Position numbers and translations under genes: made by a program. This document shows positions 50,353 through 59,854 of a stretch of DNA of 64,000 nucleotides, one piece after another. The number at the start of each line of letters is the position of its first letter. Position 1 is the first letter of the stretch. The stretch spans positions 4,774,001 to 4,838,000 of the forward strand of contig OY781040.1 of NCBI GenBank assembly GCA_963676095.1, given 5' to 3'. This DNA is from G963676095 sp963676095. GTDB taxonomy: Bacteria > Bacteroidota > Bacteroidia > Bacteroidales > Prolixibacteraceae. The notes below the pieces were generated by a model. It was not told the DNA's origin, did not search any database, and saw only the letters and a list, made by a program, of their open reading frames with translations.

Positions 50353-53300
50353 CTAAAAGTCTTCTTTCAGTTGTTCGTGCATTTCTTTGGTTAGTTCTTC
50401 AAACCGGGGAACGAGTAGCTTCAGCTCGTCGTGATTTTTATCGTTGGATGCGTATTCCTCGATAATTTTTATCAGGTTGCCAATCTTCTGGTTTCCGATC
50501 AGGAGCAGGCTCGATTTGAATTTATGGGCGGACTTTGCCAGTCCCTCCATGTTACCGTTCCTGAAATGATCCATCAACTCTTCGAGATAAGGTGAAATGT
50601 ATTGGCAGATCTGGCCGATCATTTCACTTGTTTTCTCCCGGTCGTAATTGAGCATCCGTTCCAGTTTGGAAATGTCATAAAGTTTTTCTGATTCCCTGGA
50701 ATGATTTTGTTCTGTGATGATGACTTCTTCATTGTCGGTGTTTATTCCCAGGAGCCTGGCGATTTTCTCATATAATATATAGGGTTCAAATGGTTTCGAT
50801 ATATAATCGTTCATGCCAGCCTCATAACATTGGGAAATTACTTCCTTGACCGTATTGGCAGTCAGCGCGATGATCGGAATGTCGAGGTTCATCTTTTGTC
50901 TGATATAGATCGTCGCTTCCAGTCCGTTCATTACAGGCATTTGCTTGTCCATGAGTATTATATCGAAATGTTGATGTTTAAGCAACTCAATGGCGCCTTT
51001 GCCATGCATAGCCGTTGTCACCTTTATATTCCATTTTTCAATGATTGACCTGATAACAAATTGGTTGATGGGAACGTCTTCGACAAGGAGGAGCTCTTTC
51101 CCTGCCAACTTATGCGGATCGATGGTTGTTTTTACATTCGATTTGAAATATTCCTTTTCATTTCCCTTTTTTAGTTTCAGCTGAAAACTGAATGCACTTC
51201 CTTGCCCTTTACTACTTTTGACTTTTATTTCTCCCCCTAATTTTTCCACGATCTGCTTGCTGATAGAGAGTCCAAGGCCTGTTCCTCCAAATTTTCCATA
51301 GGTACCAGGGTCCTCCTGCTGAAAGCTTTCGAATATACGTTCCGCATTTTTTTCTTCGATTCCTATTCCCGTGTCTTTTACCCAGAATAGGATGATATTG
51401 GATTCATTATCTTCATCGATTAGCCTGCATCCCATTTCGACGCTTCCTATTTCCGTAAATTTAATCGCATTGTTTACCAGATTTGTGAGTACCTGAGAGA
51501 TCCGTGTCGCATCGCTGTACTGGTAGGGGAATATCTTCTCGTCATAGTTGAAGATCAGTTCTATGAATTTTTCATTTGCTTTGAATTCCAGTGAGTTCAT
51601 AATTCTTGAAAGCTGTTCTTTCAGGTTGAATGTTACCGGATCGATGACGAGTAGCCCCGCTTCGATTTTTGAAAAATCCAGTATGTCGTTAATGATATTC
51701 AGAAGACTTTCCGAAGAGGTTATCAGTCCTTCTATCAGTCGTTGTTGCTCTTCATTTTGGTTATAATCTTCAAGAAGCCTGGCGATGCCGAAGATCGCAT
51801 TCATGGGGGTCCGGATTTCATGACTCATGTTGGCAAGGAACAGGCTTTTGGCTTGATTCGCCTGTTCTGCCTGAATTCTGGCCTCTGAGAGCATGTGCGC
51901 CTCTTCCTTTTGACGGGTTATGTCCCTGTATTGCCAGAGATTTCCAAGAAATTGTCTGTTTTTGTAAATCGGAATATAATCCCGGCTGAAACAGCGTCCG
52001 TCAATAAGATCGAGTTCTTCATCGAAACAGGGCTGCTTCTTTTCCAGTAGTTCATTTATCCGGGAAACAAACTGTTCAGGATCCTTAAAAAGATGTTTGT
52101 TTTGCCCGGCAGAGTTGGTACTGTCCTGACCATATAGTGTTTCCGGGGAGGCAGGAATACCGAAATAACTGCAAAACTCATTATTCAATAATGCTATTTT
52201 ATGGTTCTCGTCTTCAACAAGGATCGCAGCATTCAGGTTGCTGATCAGGGCAGACATCCTTGAATAAACAGAGAAAAGTTCGTTTTCAGCCTTCTTCCTT
52301 TCTGAAATGTCCCGGACAAAGGCGCTAAACAACCGGGACCCTTCATTATTGATGGCAGCGACAGATAATTCAATCGGAAGTTCTTCTCCATTTTTTTTAA
52401 GGGCAGTGATTTCGATTCTCCTGTTAATTATCCGTGTATCACCACTCTTTAGAAAATAGTCCATCCAATTTCTGCGCGATAGTTGCAACTTGGGGAAAAT
52501 GATCAGTTTATTCATGTTTTGTCCAAGTGCTTCTTTTTCAGAAAAACCAAAAATGGATTCAGCCTGTTTGTTCCAGATAAGTATTTTACTGTCACTGTCT
52601 ATCATAATTAATCCATCGAGTGATGATTCAATTATTTTCTGGATCCTTTCCTGGTTGGCCTTCAGCTTTTCTTCGAATTGCCGTTCTTCTGTAATGTCTT
52701 TCTGAAAAGAGATAAAGCTTTCCAGTTGATTTACATTGTTGAAGATCGGTTGAAATTGCATACGCCCCCAGTAATATTCTCCGGATTTCCGGTAACTTTT
52801 CAGTTTTACTTCTATTGAAGAGACTTCTTTTATGGCTTTCCTTACAAGAGCTATGGCTGCTTCGTCTGTTCCGGTTTTTTCGAGGAAATCGCACAGGTTT
52901 ATATGTCTGACTTCATCTGCATTATATTCAGTGAGCGAGATAAAAGCACTGTTTACCCATTCAATATCTCCTGTTGCTGATGTAATAATGATGGCATTGT
53001 CTGTTTTCCTCGCGATCAGGGCCAACCGGAGCAATTCCTTTTCATAGTTTTTTCTCCGGGTAATATCCTGTCCATATACGTTAATATAACGGGTCCCTGC
53101 GATTGGTGCGAAAACCATGGAATAGGTACGTCCCCCGACGGAAAATTCTTTTTGGTAATTCGTTTTTATTTTCTGGACCGTGTCGATATAGTTTCTGAAT
53201 TCCGGAGGCAATGGCTTTTCCGCGGATATGCCATAATGTTCCAGAAAATCCTTGCTTGAGTTATTGGCATATAAAAGAAAATAATCATGGCTGATCCGGA

Positions 53301-53871
53301 GAACAGGGAACGGACTTTCTGCCGGTATTCTTGATAAATTGTGTATCTCTAAATTTGCCAGTTCCAGGTTGTGTTTGTTCAGGATATTTCCGTAAGCCAT
53401 TCCTGCAAGGTTACAGATGAATGTTAATATGGAAATATCTTCCTTTGAGAAATATTCCGGAATTGTGCTTACGGCCCCGAATGTCCCGACACATCTTTTA
53501 TTGTTCATCAGGGGAATGTAAATTCGGGAACGGACATTAAATTCATGAATAAAGGCCGGAGAAACAGGCTCTTTAACCTGTTCCATATCCGGAAAATAAA
53601 TTAACCGCGCTGTCCGGAAAGCAATCCCGGGAAATCCGTCCATTGCCTCCTTTTCCAGTTTTTCCAGCTTCTCAGCAGTGAAACCTTTGGCTTGGACAAT
53701 CCTAAACCTGTTTTTCTCGAAGTCGTATAAATAGATCCCCCACGCCGTGAGTTCGAAAAGATCGCCCAGGTTTTTTTCGAATTCAGCAGCCAGATCACGA
53801 AGGCCTCCCAGGTTAGAGAAAACAGGGACCAGTTCGTTTAATTTATCGATTATGGAGATATTGAGCTTCAT
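50353..53871 (-). CDS. Hybrid sensor histidine kinase with GAF, four PAS domains, receiver and HPt
   Basis: The 1172-aa protein has no membrane segment. In order: a GAF domain (about 15-165, with IAFRTARLIYFPDM and SRIYIPLMNNKRCVGTFGAVS), PAS-type domains at about 185-275, 285-395, 405-525 and 545-655 (for example LDGLIMIDSDSKILIWNKQAESIFGFSEKEALG), HisKA (FLANMSHEIRTPMNAIFGI), HATPase (LTNLVNNAIKFTE, DTGIGIEE, GTGLGLSISKQ), a receiver (LLVEDVPIN, Asp in IILMDKQMPVMNG, Lys in ISKPFE), and a C-terminal HPt with SAHKFKSSLLLIG. It is a cytoplasmic phosphorelay sensor. It starts 20 bp downstream of the sigma-54 response regulator in the same operon and is its likely partner. Confidence 0.94.
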   Translation of the reverse strand: MKLNISIIDKLNELVPVFSNLGGLRDLAAEFEKNLGDLFELTAWGIYLYDFEKNRFRIVQAKGFTAEKLEKLEKEAMDGFPGIAFRTARLIYFPDMEQVKEPVSPAFIHEFNVRSRIYIPLMNNKRCVGTFGAVSTIPEYFSKEDISILTFICNLAGMAYGNILNKHNLELANLEIHNLSRIPAESPFPVLRISHDYFLLYANNSSKDFLEHYGISAEKPLPPEFRNYIDTVQKIKTNYQKEFSVGGRTYSMVFAPIAGTRYINVYGQDITRRKNYEKELLRLALIARKTDNAIIITSATGDIEWVNSAFISLTEYNADEVRHINLCDFLEKTGTDEAAIALVRKAIKEVSSIEVKLKSYRKSGEYYWGRMQFQPIFNNVNQLESFISFQKDITEERQFEEKLKANQERIQKIIESSLDGLIMIDSDSKILIWNKQAESIFGFSEKEALGQNMNKLIIFPKLQLSRRNWMDYFLKSGDTRIINRRIEITALKKNGEELPIELSVAAINNEGSRLFSAFVRDISERKKAENELFSVYSRMSALISNLNAAILVEDENHKIALLNNEFCSYFGIPASPETLYGQDSTNSAGQNKHLFKDPEQFVSRINELLEKKQPCFDEELDLIDGRCFSRDYIPIYKNRQFLGNLWQYRDITRQKEEAHMLSEARIQAEQANQAKSLFLANMSHEIRTPMNAIFGIARLLEDYNQNEEQQRLIEGLITSSESLLNIINDILDFSKIEAGLLVIDPVTFNLKEQLSRIMNSLEFKANEKFIELIFNYDEKIFPYQYSDATRISQVLTNLVNNAIKFTEIGSVEMGCRLIDEDNESNIILFWVKDTGIGIEEKNAERIFESFQQEDPGTYGKFGGTGLGLSISKQIVEKLGGEIKVKSSKGQGSAFSFQLKLKKGNEKEYFKSNVKTTIDPHKLAGKELLLVEDVPINQFVIRSIIEKWNIKVTTAMHGKGAIELLKHQHFDIILMDKQMPVMNGLEATIYIRQKMNLDIPIIALTANTVKEVISQCYEAGMNDYISKPFEPYILYEKIARLLGINTDNEEVIITEQNHSRESEKLYDISKLERMLNYDREKTSEMIGQICQYISPYLEELMDHFRNGNMEGLAKSAHKFKSSLLLIGNQKIGNLIKIIEEYASNDKNHDELKLLVPRFEELTKEMHEQLKEDF

Positions 53872-53890
53872 TTATCCGTTTCATTCCCGG

Positions 53891-55234
53891 CTATAAGCCG
53901 TACTTTTTAATCATCCTGTAAATCGTGGATTTACCGATATCCAGCTTTTGAGCAACCAAGATGGCATTGTTTTCATATTTTTCCATGAAATGCTTGACAA
54001 TAAATTTGGTGTAGTTTTCCAGCGTAGTTTCCTGGCTTACCAGGTCTGTCATTGTATCCAGCTCCATAAATGTGATGTCCGGGGGCTGTATCTCCTTTCC
54101 GTTGCTCATGATTACAGCCAGGTCTGTCACTGCCTTAAGTTCCCTTATATTTCCGGGGAATGAGTATTTAAGTAATTTTTCCTTTGCCTCCGGCGTTAAC
54201 AAAGGAACCGGCATCTTGTTCTTTTTGCAATATTCATTGATGAAACTCCTTGCAAGTAGCAGGATATCCTCCTTTCGTTCGCGTAAAGGGGCTATTTCTA
54301 TCGGAATGCCAATCAGCCGGTAATATAGATCGGCCCTGAAATTTCCCCTTTTTACTTCCTCTGCCAGATTTTTATGTGTGGCAGTAATGATCCTGGCATC
54401 TATTTTTACGGGTTTGTTCGATCCAACCCGGGTTATTTCCATTTCCTGCAATACCCGGAGCAGCTTTGCCTGCATCTGGAGGTCCATTTCTGCTATTTCA
54501 TCCAAAAAGAGCGTCCCGAGACTGGCTTCTTCAAACTTCCCTATTCTTTGGGCAGATGCCCCGGTAAAAGCACCTTTTTCATGCCCGAACAATTCGCTTT
54601 CGATCAGGTCTGAAGGGATGGCGCTTACATTTATGGCCATGAAGGTATTTTTTTTTCTGTTCGAGTTATAGTGAATTGTTTTTGCGACAAGCTCTTTTCC
54701 TGTTCCGGTTTCACCTGTGATGGATACAGCGATAGACGAATTCGCTGCTTTATCAATCATCCGGAATAGTTTTTGCATGGAGGGGCTTTCTCCGATAAGT
54801 TCGGTATCGAATTTATATTTACCTCCGACTTCCGCCTTTAAATGTTCATTTTCTTTCCGGAGCATGCGATTTTCCCGGGCGTTCCTGACACTGTTCCACA
54901 GGCGGTCTTTCGTGTCTTCATCTTTCACAATATAGTCGAAGGCCCCGTTTTTTAGCAATCCTACTACTGTTTTTATATTTTCCTGACCTGAAACAATAAT
55001 CACCGGAAGATCAGGATCTGCCTTCTTTATACTTGACAGTACTTCGTTGCCGTCCATATCAGGCAGGGAGAAATCGAGCGTGATCAATGAAGGCTTCTTG
55101 TAGAGATTCTTCAGGCACTCTTTTGCTGTGTAGTATTTTTCAACTTCATAATCCGGGTTGAGCGACAGCTGGTATTCCAGAATGTCGGCATACCATGGAT
55201 CATCTTCAACTACAAATATTTTGAATGGTTCCAT
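53891..55234 (-). CDS. NtrC-type sigma-54-dependent response regulator
   Basis: The 447-aa protein has a receiver domain (1-120; KIFVVEDDPW, Asp in LITLDFSLPDMDG, Lys in YIVKDED), a sigma-54 AAA+ domain (about 145-380) with Walker A ITGETGTGKELVA, GHEKGAFTGASA (the GAFTGA sigma-54 contact loop) and LGTLFLDEIAEMD. A Fis-type HTH ends the chain (NAILVAQKLDIGKSTIYRMIKKYGL). It activates RpoN-dependent promoters when phosphorylated. It is first in an operon with the hybrid kinase. Candidate targets are the adjacent glycosyltransferase remnant and receiver gene, which have partial sigma-54-like motifs upstream. Confidence 0.95.
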   Translation of the reverse strand: MEPFKIFVVEDDPWYADILEYQLSLNPDYEVEKYYTAKECLKNLYKKPSLITLDFSLPDMDGNEVLSSIKKADPDLPVIIVSGQENIKTVVGLLKNGAFDYIVKDEDTKDRLWNSVRNARENRMLRKENEHLKAEVGGKYKFDTELIGESPSMQKLFRMIDKAANSSIAVSITGETGTGKELVAKTIHYNSNRKKNTFMAINVSAIPSDLIESELFGHEKGAFTGASAQRIGKFEEASLGTLFLDEIAEMDLQMQAKLLRVLQEMEITRVGSNKPVKIDARIITATHKNLAEEVKRGNFRADLYYRLIGIPIEIAPLRERKEDILLLARSFINEYCKKNKMPVPLLTPEAKEKLLKYSFPGNIRELKAVTDLAVIMSNGKEIQPPDITFMELDTMTDLVSQETTLENYTKFIVKHFMEKYENNAILVAQKLDIGKSTIYRMIKKYGL

Positions 55235-55424
55235 TTGTTCAGGGTTGATCCGTTTCCTTGTTTAAGTTATTATTTTTCCCATAATGATACAACTGTTTTA
55301 AAATAAAACTTCCGGGAAATTATGTTCTGTATTGTAAGTATCATGATGATAGTTGTTTAGTATTCATTCGGGATGGGTGGCATGGAAATGGAAATACACT
55401 TTTAAAATAATAGAACTGAAGACC

Positions 55425-55925
55425 ATGAAAACTCATCAAATTAGATTAGGTATGAATGAAAAAAATAAAATAGTGCACGTGGTCTGTAGCAGCAGGAATG
55501 GGGAAGAAACTGTTAATATATTGAATGCTGTAAGCCAGCTTGCCATTGCTCAAAATCATCATGGTTTTGTGACAGAAATCTGGTATGTACGTGAAGCTGG
55601 CAGGCCCTTTCCAATTGAAATCCTTGAAAATATAAGAATACGGGAATTCAGACAAAGAAGGGGCGATATTGATAAGGAACTTAAAGATGCTATTCTTGAT
55701 GAAATGGATCCGGTTGTTTTTAATCTCCACGGGAGGTTTATTTATACTAATTTTCTTCTCTCTGAAATATTCGGGCTACTTGATGTCCCTTTTGTTTTTA
55801 CTCCTCACGGGACTTACGAACCGGACGGGAGGCAGATTGACCGATGGCGAAAAAAGCTATATTTTAAATTGATTGAGAAAAAGATAATCCAGAGAAGTGG
55901 GAATATTGCACACGATCATTTCTGA
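55425..55925 (+). pseudogene. Glycosyltransferase family 4 remnant (N-terminal domain only)
   Basis: From the ATG at 55425 the frame gives 166 aa: NKIVHVVCSSRNGEETVNILNAVSQLAIAQNHHGFVTEIWYV...VVFNLHGRFIYTNFLLSEIFGLLDVPFVFTPHGTYEPDGRQIDRWRKKLYFKLIEKKIIQRSG, the N-terminal Rossmann half of GT4 enzymes with FTPHG. The chain stops at AHDHF where a GT4 enzyme would enter the linker and donor-binding half. No continuation is seen in other frames downstream, where palindromic repeat DNA follows, so the gene was truncated. It lies beside the sigma-54 regulator, suggesting a former exopolysaccharide locus. Confidence 0.7.
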
Positions 55926-55965
55926 AATATTTTTATTGGTCGCGTCCTGCCTGCCGGCAATTTCC

Positions 55966-56064
55966 ATCCACGAATTACCCGGATTTCACGAATATTAAAA
56001 CCACAAAGTGGGTTCAAGGTTTTCCGCAGGAAAACCAATTCGCGTAATTGGTAAAATTTGTGGA
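55966..56064. repeat. Palindromic intergenic element
   Basis: The arms ATCCACGAATTAC...CACGAAT (from 55966) and the complement-like AATTCGCGTAATTGGTAAAATTTGTGGAT (56037-56064, imperfect) flank an inner perfect hairpin, GGTTTTCC-gca-GGAAAACC (56018-56036). It directly follows the truncated glycosyltransferase and could be a small mobile palindrome or scar of the event that truncated it. Confidence 0.55.
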
Positions 56065-56277
56065 TAAAAGAATAGTAACTGTAATTTTTTGAGAATTAAA
56101 GACAATTGTTTTTTCCCATTATGGGAATTTTTTCCCGAAATGAATCATTATATTGAAATTGTCTCATTGTTAAGTTATTTATTGTTAGGTTGTTATATGT
56201 TTTGGCATGTGATTGGTATAAATGGATACAGAGACTGAAACAAAAACAACCGGAAAATTTGCCGAAATAAAGGGAAT

Positions 56278-56775
56278 ATGAAGAAAGAGCACGACAAACA
56301 GATCTATTTTGTTGAGGACAACGAGATGTTCGCCATCCCTGTAAAAATCGGTCTTGAGAAAATTGGCTATCAGGTTAAATATTTTCATTCAGGTGAAGAA
56401 ATGTTCAGTCAGAATACAGTTAACCCGGATATCGTCGTTCTTGATTATATGATTGGTGATGAAAGCGAACCGTTGAAAGGTGGCCAGCAATTGATCCGTG
56501 CTGTTATCGAAAAGTATGGAGAAGTCCCGGTCGTGGTTCTTTCGGCTATTGAAGACATAAAAGAGATTGATCTGATCATGAAAAGCGGGGCTACGGATTT
56601 TATTTCAAAAGGGGACCATTTCTTCGACGACCTGACAAAATCGATCAGGAACATTGAAGTGATGGAGGAGCTTAAAACTGAAATTTTGCAATTGAAGAAG
56701 TATGTTAATTACTATAGATATTGTTTTATACTGGCCTTGGGAATTTTATTGCTTATTCTCCTTTGGTCCGGTTAA
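56278..56775 (+). CDS. Receiver domain with C-terminal membrane anchor
   Basis: The 165-aa protein is a complete receiver: QIYFVEDNEMFAIPVK (acidic pocket), phosphoacceptor Asp in IVVLDYMIGDES, Ser in VVVLSAIED, and Lys in DFISKGDH. A short charged helix follows (IEVMEELKTEILQLKKYVN) and then a transmembrane helix, YYRYCFILALGILLLILLWS, at the very end. Membrane-tethered single receivers are unusual; the protein could be a phosphate sink or a local partner of a membrane kinase. A sigma-54-like TTGGCATG sequence lies about 70 bp upstream (56202), next to the sigma-54 regulator operon. A terminator follows at 56870. Confidence 0.82.
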   Translation: MKKEHDKQIYFVEDNEMFAIPVKIGLEKIGYQVKYFHSGEEMFSQNTVNPDIVVLDYMIGDESEPLKGGQQLIRAVIEKYGEVPVVVLSAIEDIKEIDLIMKSGATDFISKGDHFFDDLTKSIRNIEVMEELKTEILQLKKYVNYYRYCFILALGILLLILLWSG

Positions 56776-56869
56776 AAATAGGCTTGGGAGTTGGGTGTAA
56801 TTGTTGGTTTAGGTTGTTTCGTAATTTAGGTTCCCCGAATCAAAGAGAGTGGAATGGTAGGGGAAGTGA

Positions 56870-56925
56870 AGCGGAGGGCAAGGAGTTGGTTAACGTGGTG
56901 TTTGATGGCCCTCCGCTATTTTTTT
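56870..56925 (+). terminator. Intrinsic terminator after the membrane receiver gene
   Basis: AGCGGAGGGC (56870-56879) pairs with GCCCTCCGCT (56908-56917), followed by ATTTTTTTG. The long loop is unusual, but the ten-base stem and T-run make termination likely. The rest of the 56776-57080 gap holds no gene I can see. Confidence 0.75.
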
Positions 56926-57080
56926 GTCTCTCCGGATTAAGTGGTGGCGTTTTATGCAGAAATATTTTGCCGTGAAATGGGTTTTAAGGAGAGCATCTTT
57001 ATTTTTCTAAAATTTATATTTTGTTCTCTGTTTTTTTAGCTCTTCCGATTATCAAAATAAAACGGATCAGTATTGCAACA

Positions 57081-58652
57081 TCAAAACGGGAACTCTTCGA
57101 TTACTTCTTCCTTTGCTTTTTTTACTTCCGGTTTTTTTGCGGTCTGGTGTACGACGTTCCCTTCGACATAAATGGCCTTGTTGGGCATTACCGGGCAAGC
57201 GTGTTCACACGCCCCGCACCCTACGCATATTTCGTGGTCAACTTCCGGAATATTGAGATGATCCCTGTAAGGAACCATTTTTACAGCTTTTGTCGGGCAG
57301 TGTTCTGAACAGGCGCCGCAAAGGGTCCCGTCTGTATGGACTACACAATTGTGCCTGATAAATATTGCCACGCCTATTTGTGTAACCTGTTTTGTTTCTT
57401 TTGTTAACGGGAGAATAGCGCCTGTCGGACAAACTTCTCCGCAGACCGTACAATCGAAATTACAATACCCGTTTGCAGGATCGAGATAAGGCTGTAAGAA
57501 CCCTTCAAGTCCGTACTGCAGTAACGACGGCTGAAGCACGTTGTTTGGACACGTGGTGACACAAAGATGACATGCCGTGCACGTATCGTTAAAATGTTCG
57601 AGGCTCAGAGAACCAGGGGGAGAACATGGATGTTCCTTTTTCACAGGTATTTGTCCTTTCTGGAGCCTGTGTCTTTGCTGGTTCCTTTCCTGGACAGCAG
57701 AAATACCGGTTAAAGCCCCCGCCATAAGCAATGAACCTGCGATGAATTTTCTTTTTGATCCATCGACCGTATGGGTGTCATTTGAAGATTTTTTCCTGGC
57801 TAAGGATAACTTATAACCAATGCCATTGCCATCACAGACAGACAGACAATCGAAACAGCCAACGCAACGGCTGAAATCGATTGTTTGTTTTTTCAGATCG
57901 ATACACTGCGATTTACATACGAATGAACATTTCGCACAACTTGTACATGTATTTTTGTTAATCCTGATTTTAAAGAGGGAAAAACGGGACAAAAACCCCA
58001 GGAATGTCCCGACCGGGCAAACGGTGTTGCAGTAAAGCCGTCCCCATTTTGCTGCCATCCAGACAATCACGCTAAGAACAATTGCAGGAAATATTAAAGC
58101 TGCCAAATGAACATGCGCAAACTCTTCCGGAGACATGGCATATACTTTTACTTTGATCAGGAGCTCGGAAAGGACATTGTTCCCGGCCATGACCAGAGGT
58201 TTGACCAGGTCGGAAAAAATACGGCCAAAATTGCTGTAAGGATCCAGCAGGCCAAGGAGTGTTACCGATCCAAAAAACAATGGAATTACCGCGAGTGCCA
58301 GAAATGAATACCTCAGAATATTTTTTGCTTCGGAGAATTTATACCTTGCCTTTTTCTTTCTGATTTTTTTTGAAATAAAACTGATCACGTCCTGAAAGAT
58401 TCCAAGAGGACAAAGCATGGAGCAATACACCCTTCCAAAAAGCAATGTCAGCACAATTGAAATAATAAATCCGGAGGACAGGATTCCTGCTGCAATCAGA
58501 AAGTTTTCCACAGAAGGGACTATCTGCAGCCAGGTGATCCATCTGTACGATGATGTAGATAAATGTTGCCTGAAATCAATAAAAATGAAAGCAACAACAA
58601 TCAACACGATCAGGGCAATAATAACCCTGACCGGCTTAAGTTTTTTATTCAT
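57081..58652 (-). CDS. Membrane polyferredoxin, NapH-like fused to NapG-like 4Fe-4S domain
   Basis: The 523-aa protein has an N-terminal membrane domain with about four helices and two NapH-type motifs (FGRVYCSMLCPLGIFQD and WGRLYCNTVCPVGTFLGF). A cytoplasmic ferredoxin pair follows (CTSCAKCSFVCKS, CVGCFDCLSVCDG). A second basic-hydrophobic segment (SKRKFIAGSLLMAGALTGISAV) resembles an internal signal/anchor, and further clusters come after it (CTACHLCVTTCPN, CNFDCTVCGEVCPT, CGACSEHCPTKA, CVGCGACEHACPV). It looks like NapH and NapG-type proteins fused across a membrane-crossing segment and should carry electrons between quinone and a periplasmic acceptor. It follows the DUF362 gene by 8 bp and is cotranscribed with it. 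Confidence 0.87.
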   Translation of the reverse strand: MNKKLKPVRVIIALIVLIVVAFIFIDFRQHLSTSSYRWITWLQIVPSVENFLIAAGILSSGFIISIVLTLLFGRVYCSMLCPLGIFQDVISFISKKIRKKKARYKFSEAKNILRYSFLALAVIPLFFGSVTLLGLLDPYSNFGRIFSDLVKPLVMAGNNVLSELLIKVKVYAMSPEEFAHVHLAALIFPAIVLSVIVWMAAKWGRLYCNTVCPVGTFLGFLSRFSLFKIRINKNTCTSCAKCSFVCKSQCIDLKKQTIDFSRCVGCFDCLSVCDGNGIGYKLSLARKKSSNDTHTVDGSKRKFIAGSLLMAGALTGISAVQERNQQRHRLQKGQIPVKKEHPCSPPGSLSLEHFNDTCTACHLCVTTCPNNVLQPSLLQYGLEGFLQPYLDPANGYCNFDCTVCGEVCPTGAILPLTKETKQVTQIGVAIFIRHNCVVHTDGTLCGACSEHCPTKAVKMVPYRDHLNIPEVDHEICVGCGACEHACPVMPNKAIYVEGNVVHQTAKKPEVKKAKEEVIEEFPF

Positions 58653-58660
58653 TTTCTAAA

Positions 58661-59581
58661 TCAGACTGTTAACCGGTTAATATTTAAGCTATCAAGGTTC
58701 ATGGTCCCCAAGCCCATTTCCTGCCCTTTCACGATGTGGGCGACTGATGCAGGGTCGATCCCGAAAAGTTTGGCGGCAGCTGTATCAATAGCAACAATAT
58801 CTTTTGAAATGAGTTGCGCCTTCATAATAACAGTATCTTCAGGCGAAACGCCCCTTGGTCCGTTTTTTTTCATAACCCGGTAGGCATCCACGATATTCAG
58901 GTCCGGCTTCCGGTAGGATGGAAAATCTGCAATGCACTGTGAAAGATCATTCCGATGCCAGAATCCCCGGTCCCATACTGCGCCCATCAGGTTTTTCATG
59001 GCAATGGAGACGGATGTGCTGGAATGGTTTTTTAATACCGGCACATTGATAAATACATCACTGGAAAGGATCAGCTCGTGAACTTTAGCATTTTTCAGGA
59101 TCTTGGCCCCTTTGAGGTCGACATCCTGATACATGCCTTCGCTTTTGCCGGTCACAATTTGTCCTCCTGCGTCTTTTACTGCTTTTTCGATACCACTGTT
59201 GGTGTAGCATTTTTGCCAGTTGTCGCATGGATTATCGAAAACGTAAACCGATTTGGCGCCGGCCTGGAAGCAATGCTGAACAATTTTATAGATAAGACGG
59301 GGATTGGTGTCAGCCCCCTTCTCCGGAATTGAATCCCAACCTATATTCGGCTTTATAACAACCGTTTGATTTTGTTTTACGAAAGCTTTCATCCCTCCAA
59401 GCGATGCTATGGCTTTTTCGAACATTGAATCTGCTTCCCCGCCGCGGATAGCCACCATGTCATAGGGTGAAGCCTCGCCGGTCGCGCCTGAAATCACACT
59501 TCCCCAAACGCTCGAATGCAAACCGGCCCCGGCAAGCAAGCCAGCTCCGATACTTTTACTGATAAAGTCTCTTCTCTTCAT
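58661..59581 (-). CDS. Tat-exported DUF362 protein
   Basis: The 306-aa protein has a twin-arginine-type signal (MKRRDFISKSIGAGLLAGAG) and a DUF362 core: VVIKPNIGWDSIPEKGADTNPRLIYKIVQHC, AKSVYVFDNPCDNW, DVFINVPVLKNHSSTSVSIAMKNLMGAVWDR and PDLNIVDAYRVM. DUF362 proteins are often paired with or fused to ferredoxin domains and are thought to be redox-linked, but their reaction is unknown. The gene precedes the polyferredoxin by 8 bp, an arrangement that supports joint function in an envelope electron-transfer step. Its start is the ATG at 59581. Confidence 0.9.
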   Translation of the reverse strand: MKRRDFISKSIGAGLLAGAGLHSSVWGSVISGATGEASPYDMVAIRGGEADSMFEKAIASLGGMKAFVKQNQTVVIKPNIGWDSIPEKGADTNPRLIYKIVQHCFQAGAKSVYVFDNPCDNWQKCYTNSGIEKAVKDAGGQIVTGKSEGMYQDVDLKGAKILKNAKVHELILSSDVFINVPVLKNHSSTSVSIAMKNLMGAVWDRGFWHRNDLSQCIADFPSYRKPDLNIVDAYRVMKKNGPRGVSPEDTVIMKAQLISKDIVAIDTAAAKLFGIDPASVAHIVKGQEMGLGTMNLDSLNINRLTV

Positions 59582-59854
59582 AACCGATAGATTTACAGGT
59601 GATAATTGGACTAATTTATAACAAATATGACTTTATCAGCTGAAAAATTTTGTTAATGAGATGTAAATGGGGTAATATGTAAACAGTCTTAATAAAAACA
59701 GGATCTGACCTTTTTTCGCATTGATCTGGAAGAAGCATGCAAATCTAAAAAAAGAAGTGTAAAATCGAAGTTATTGCAGGTATTTTGTATCTTGTTTCGC
59801 TTTTACCGTTTTGTAATAATGTAGGATTATTGCCGCAGAGAACAGGTATTTTAT

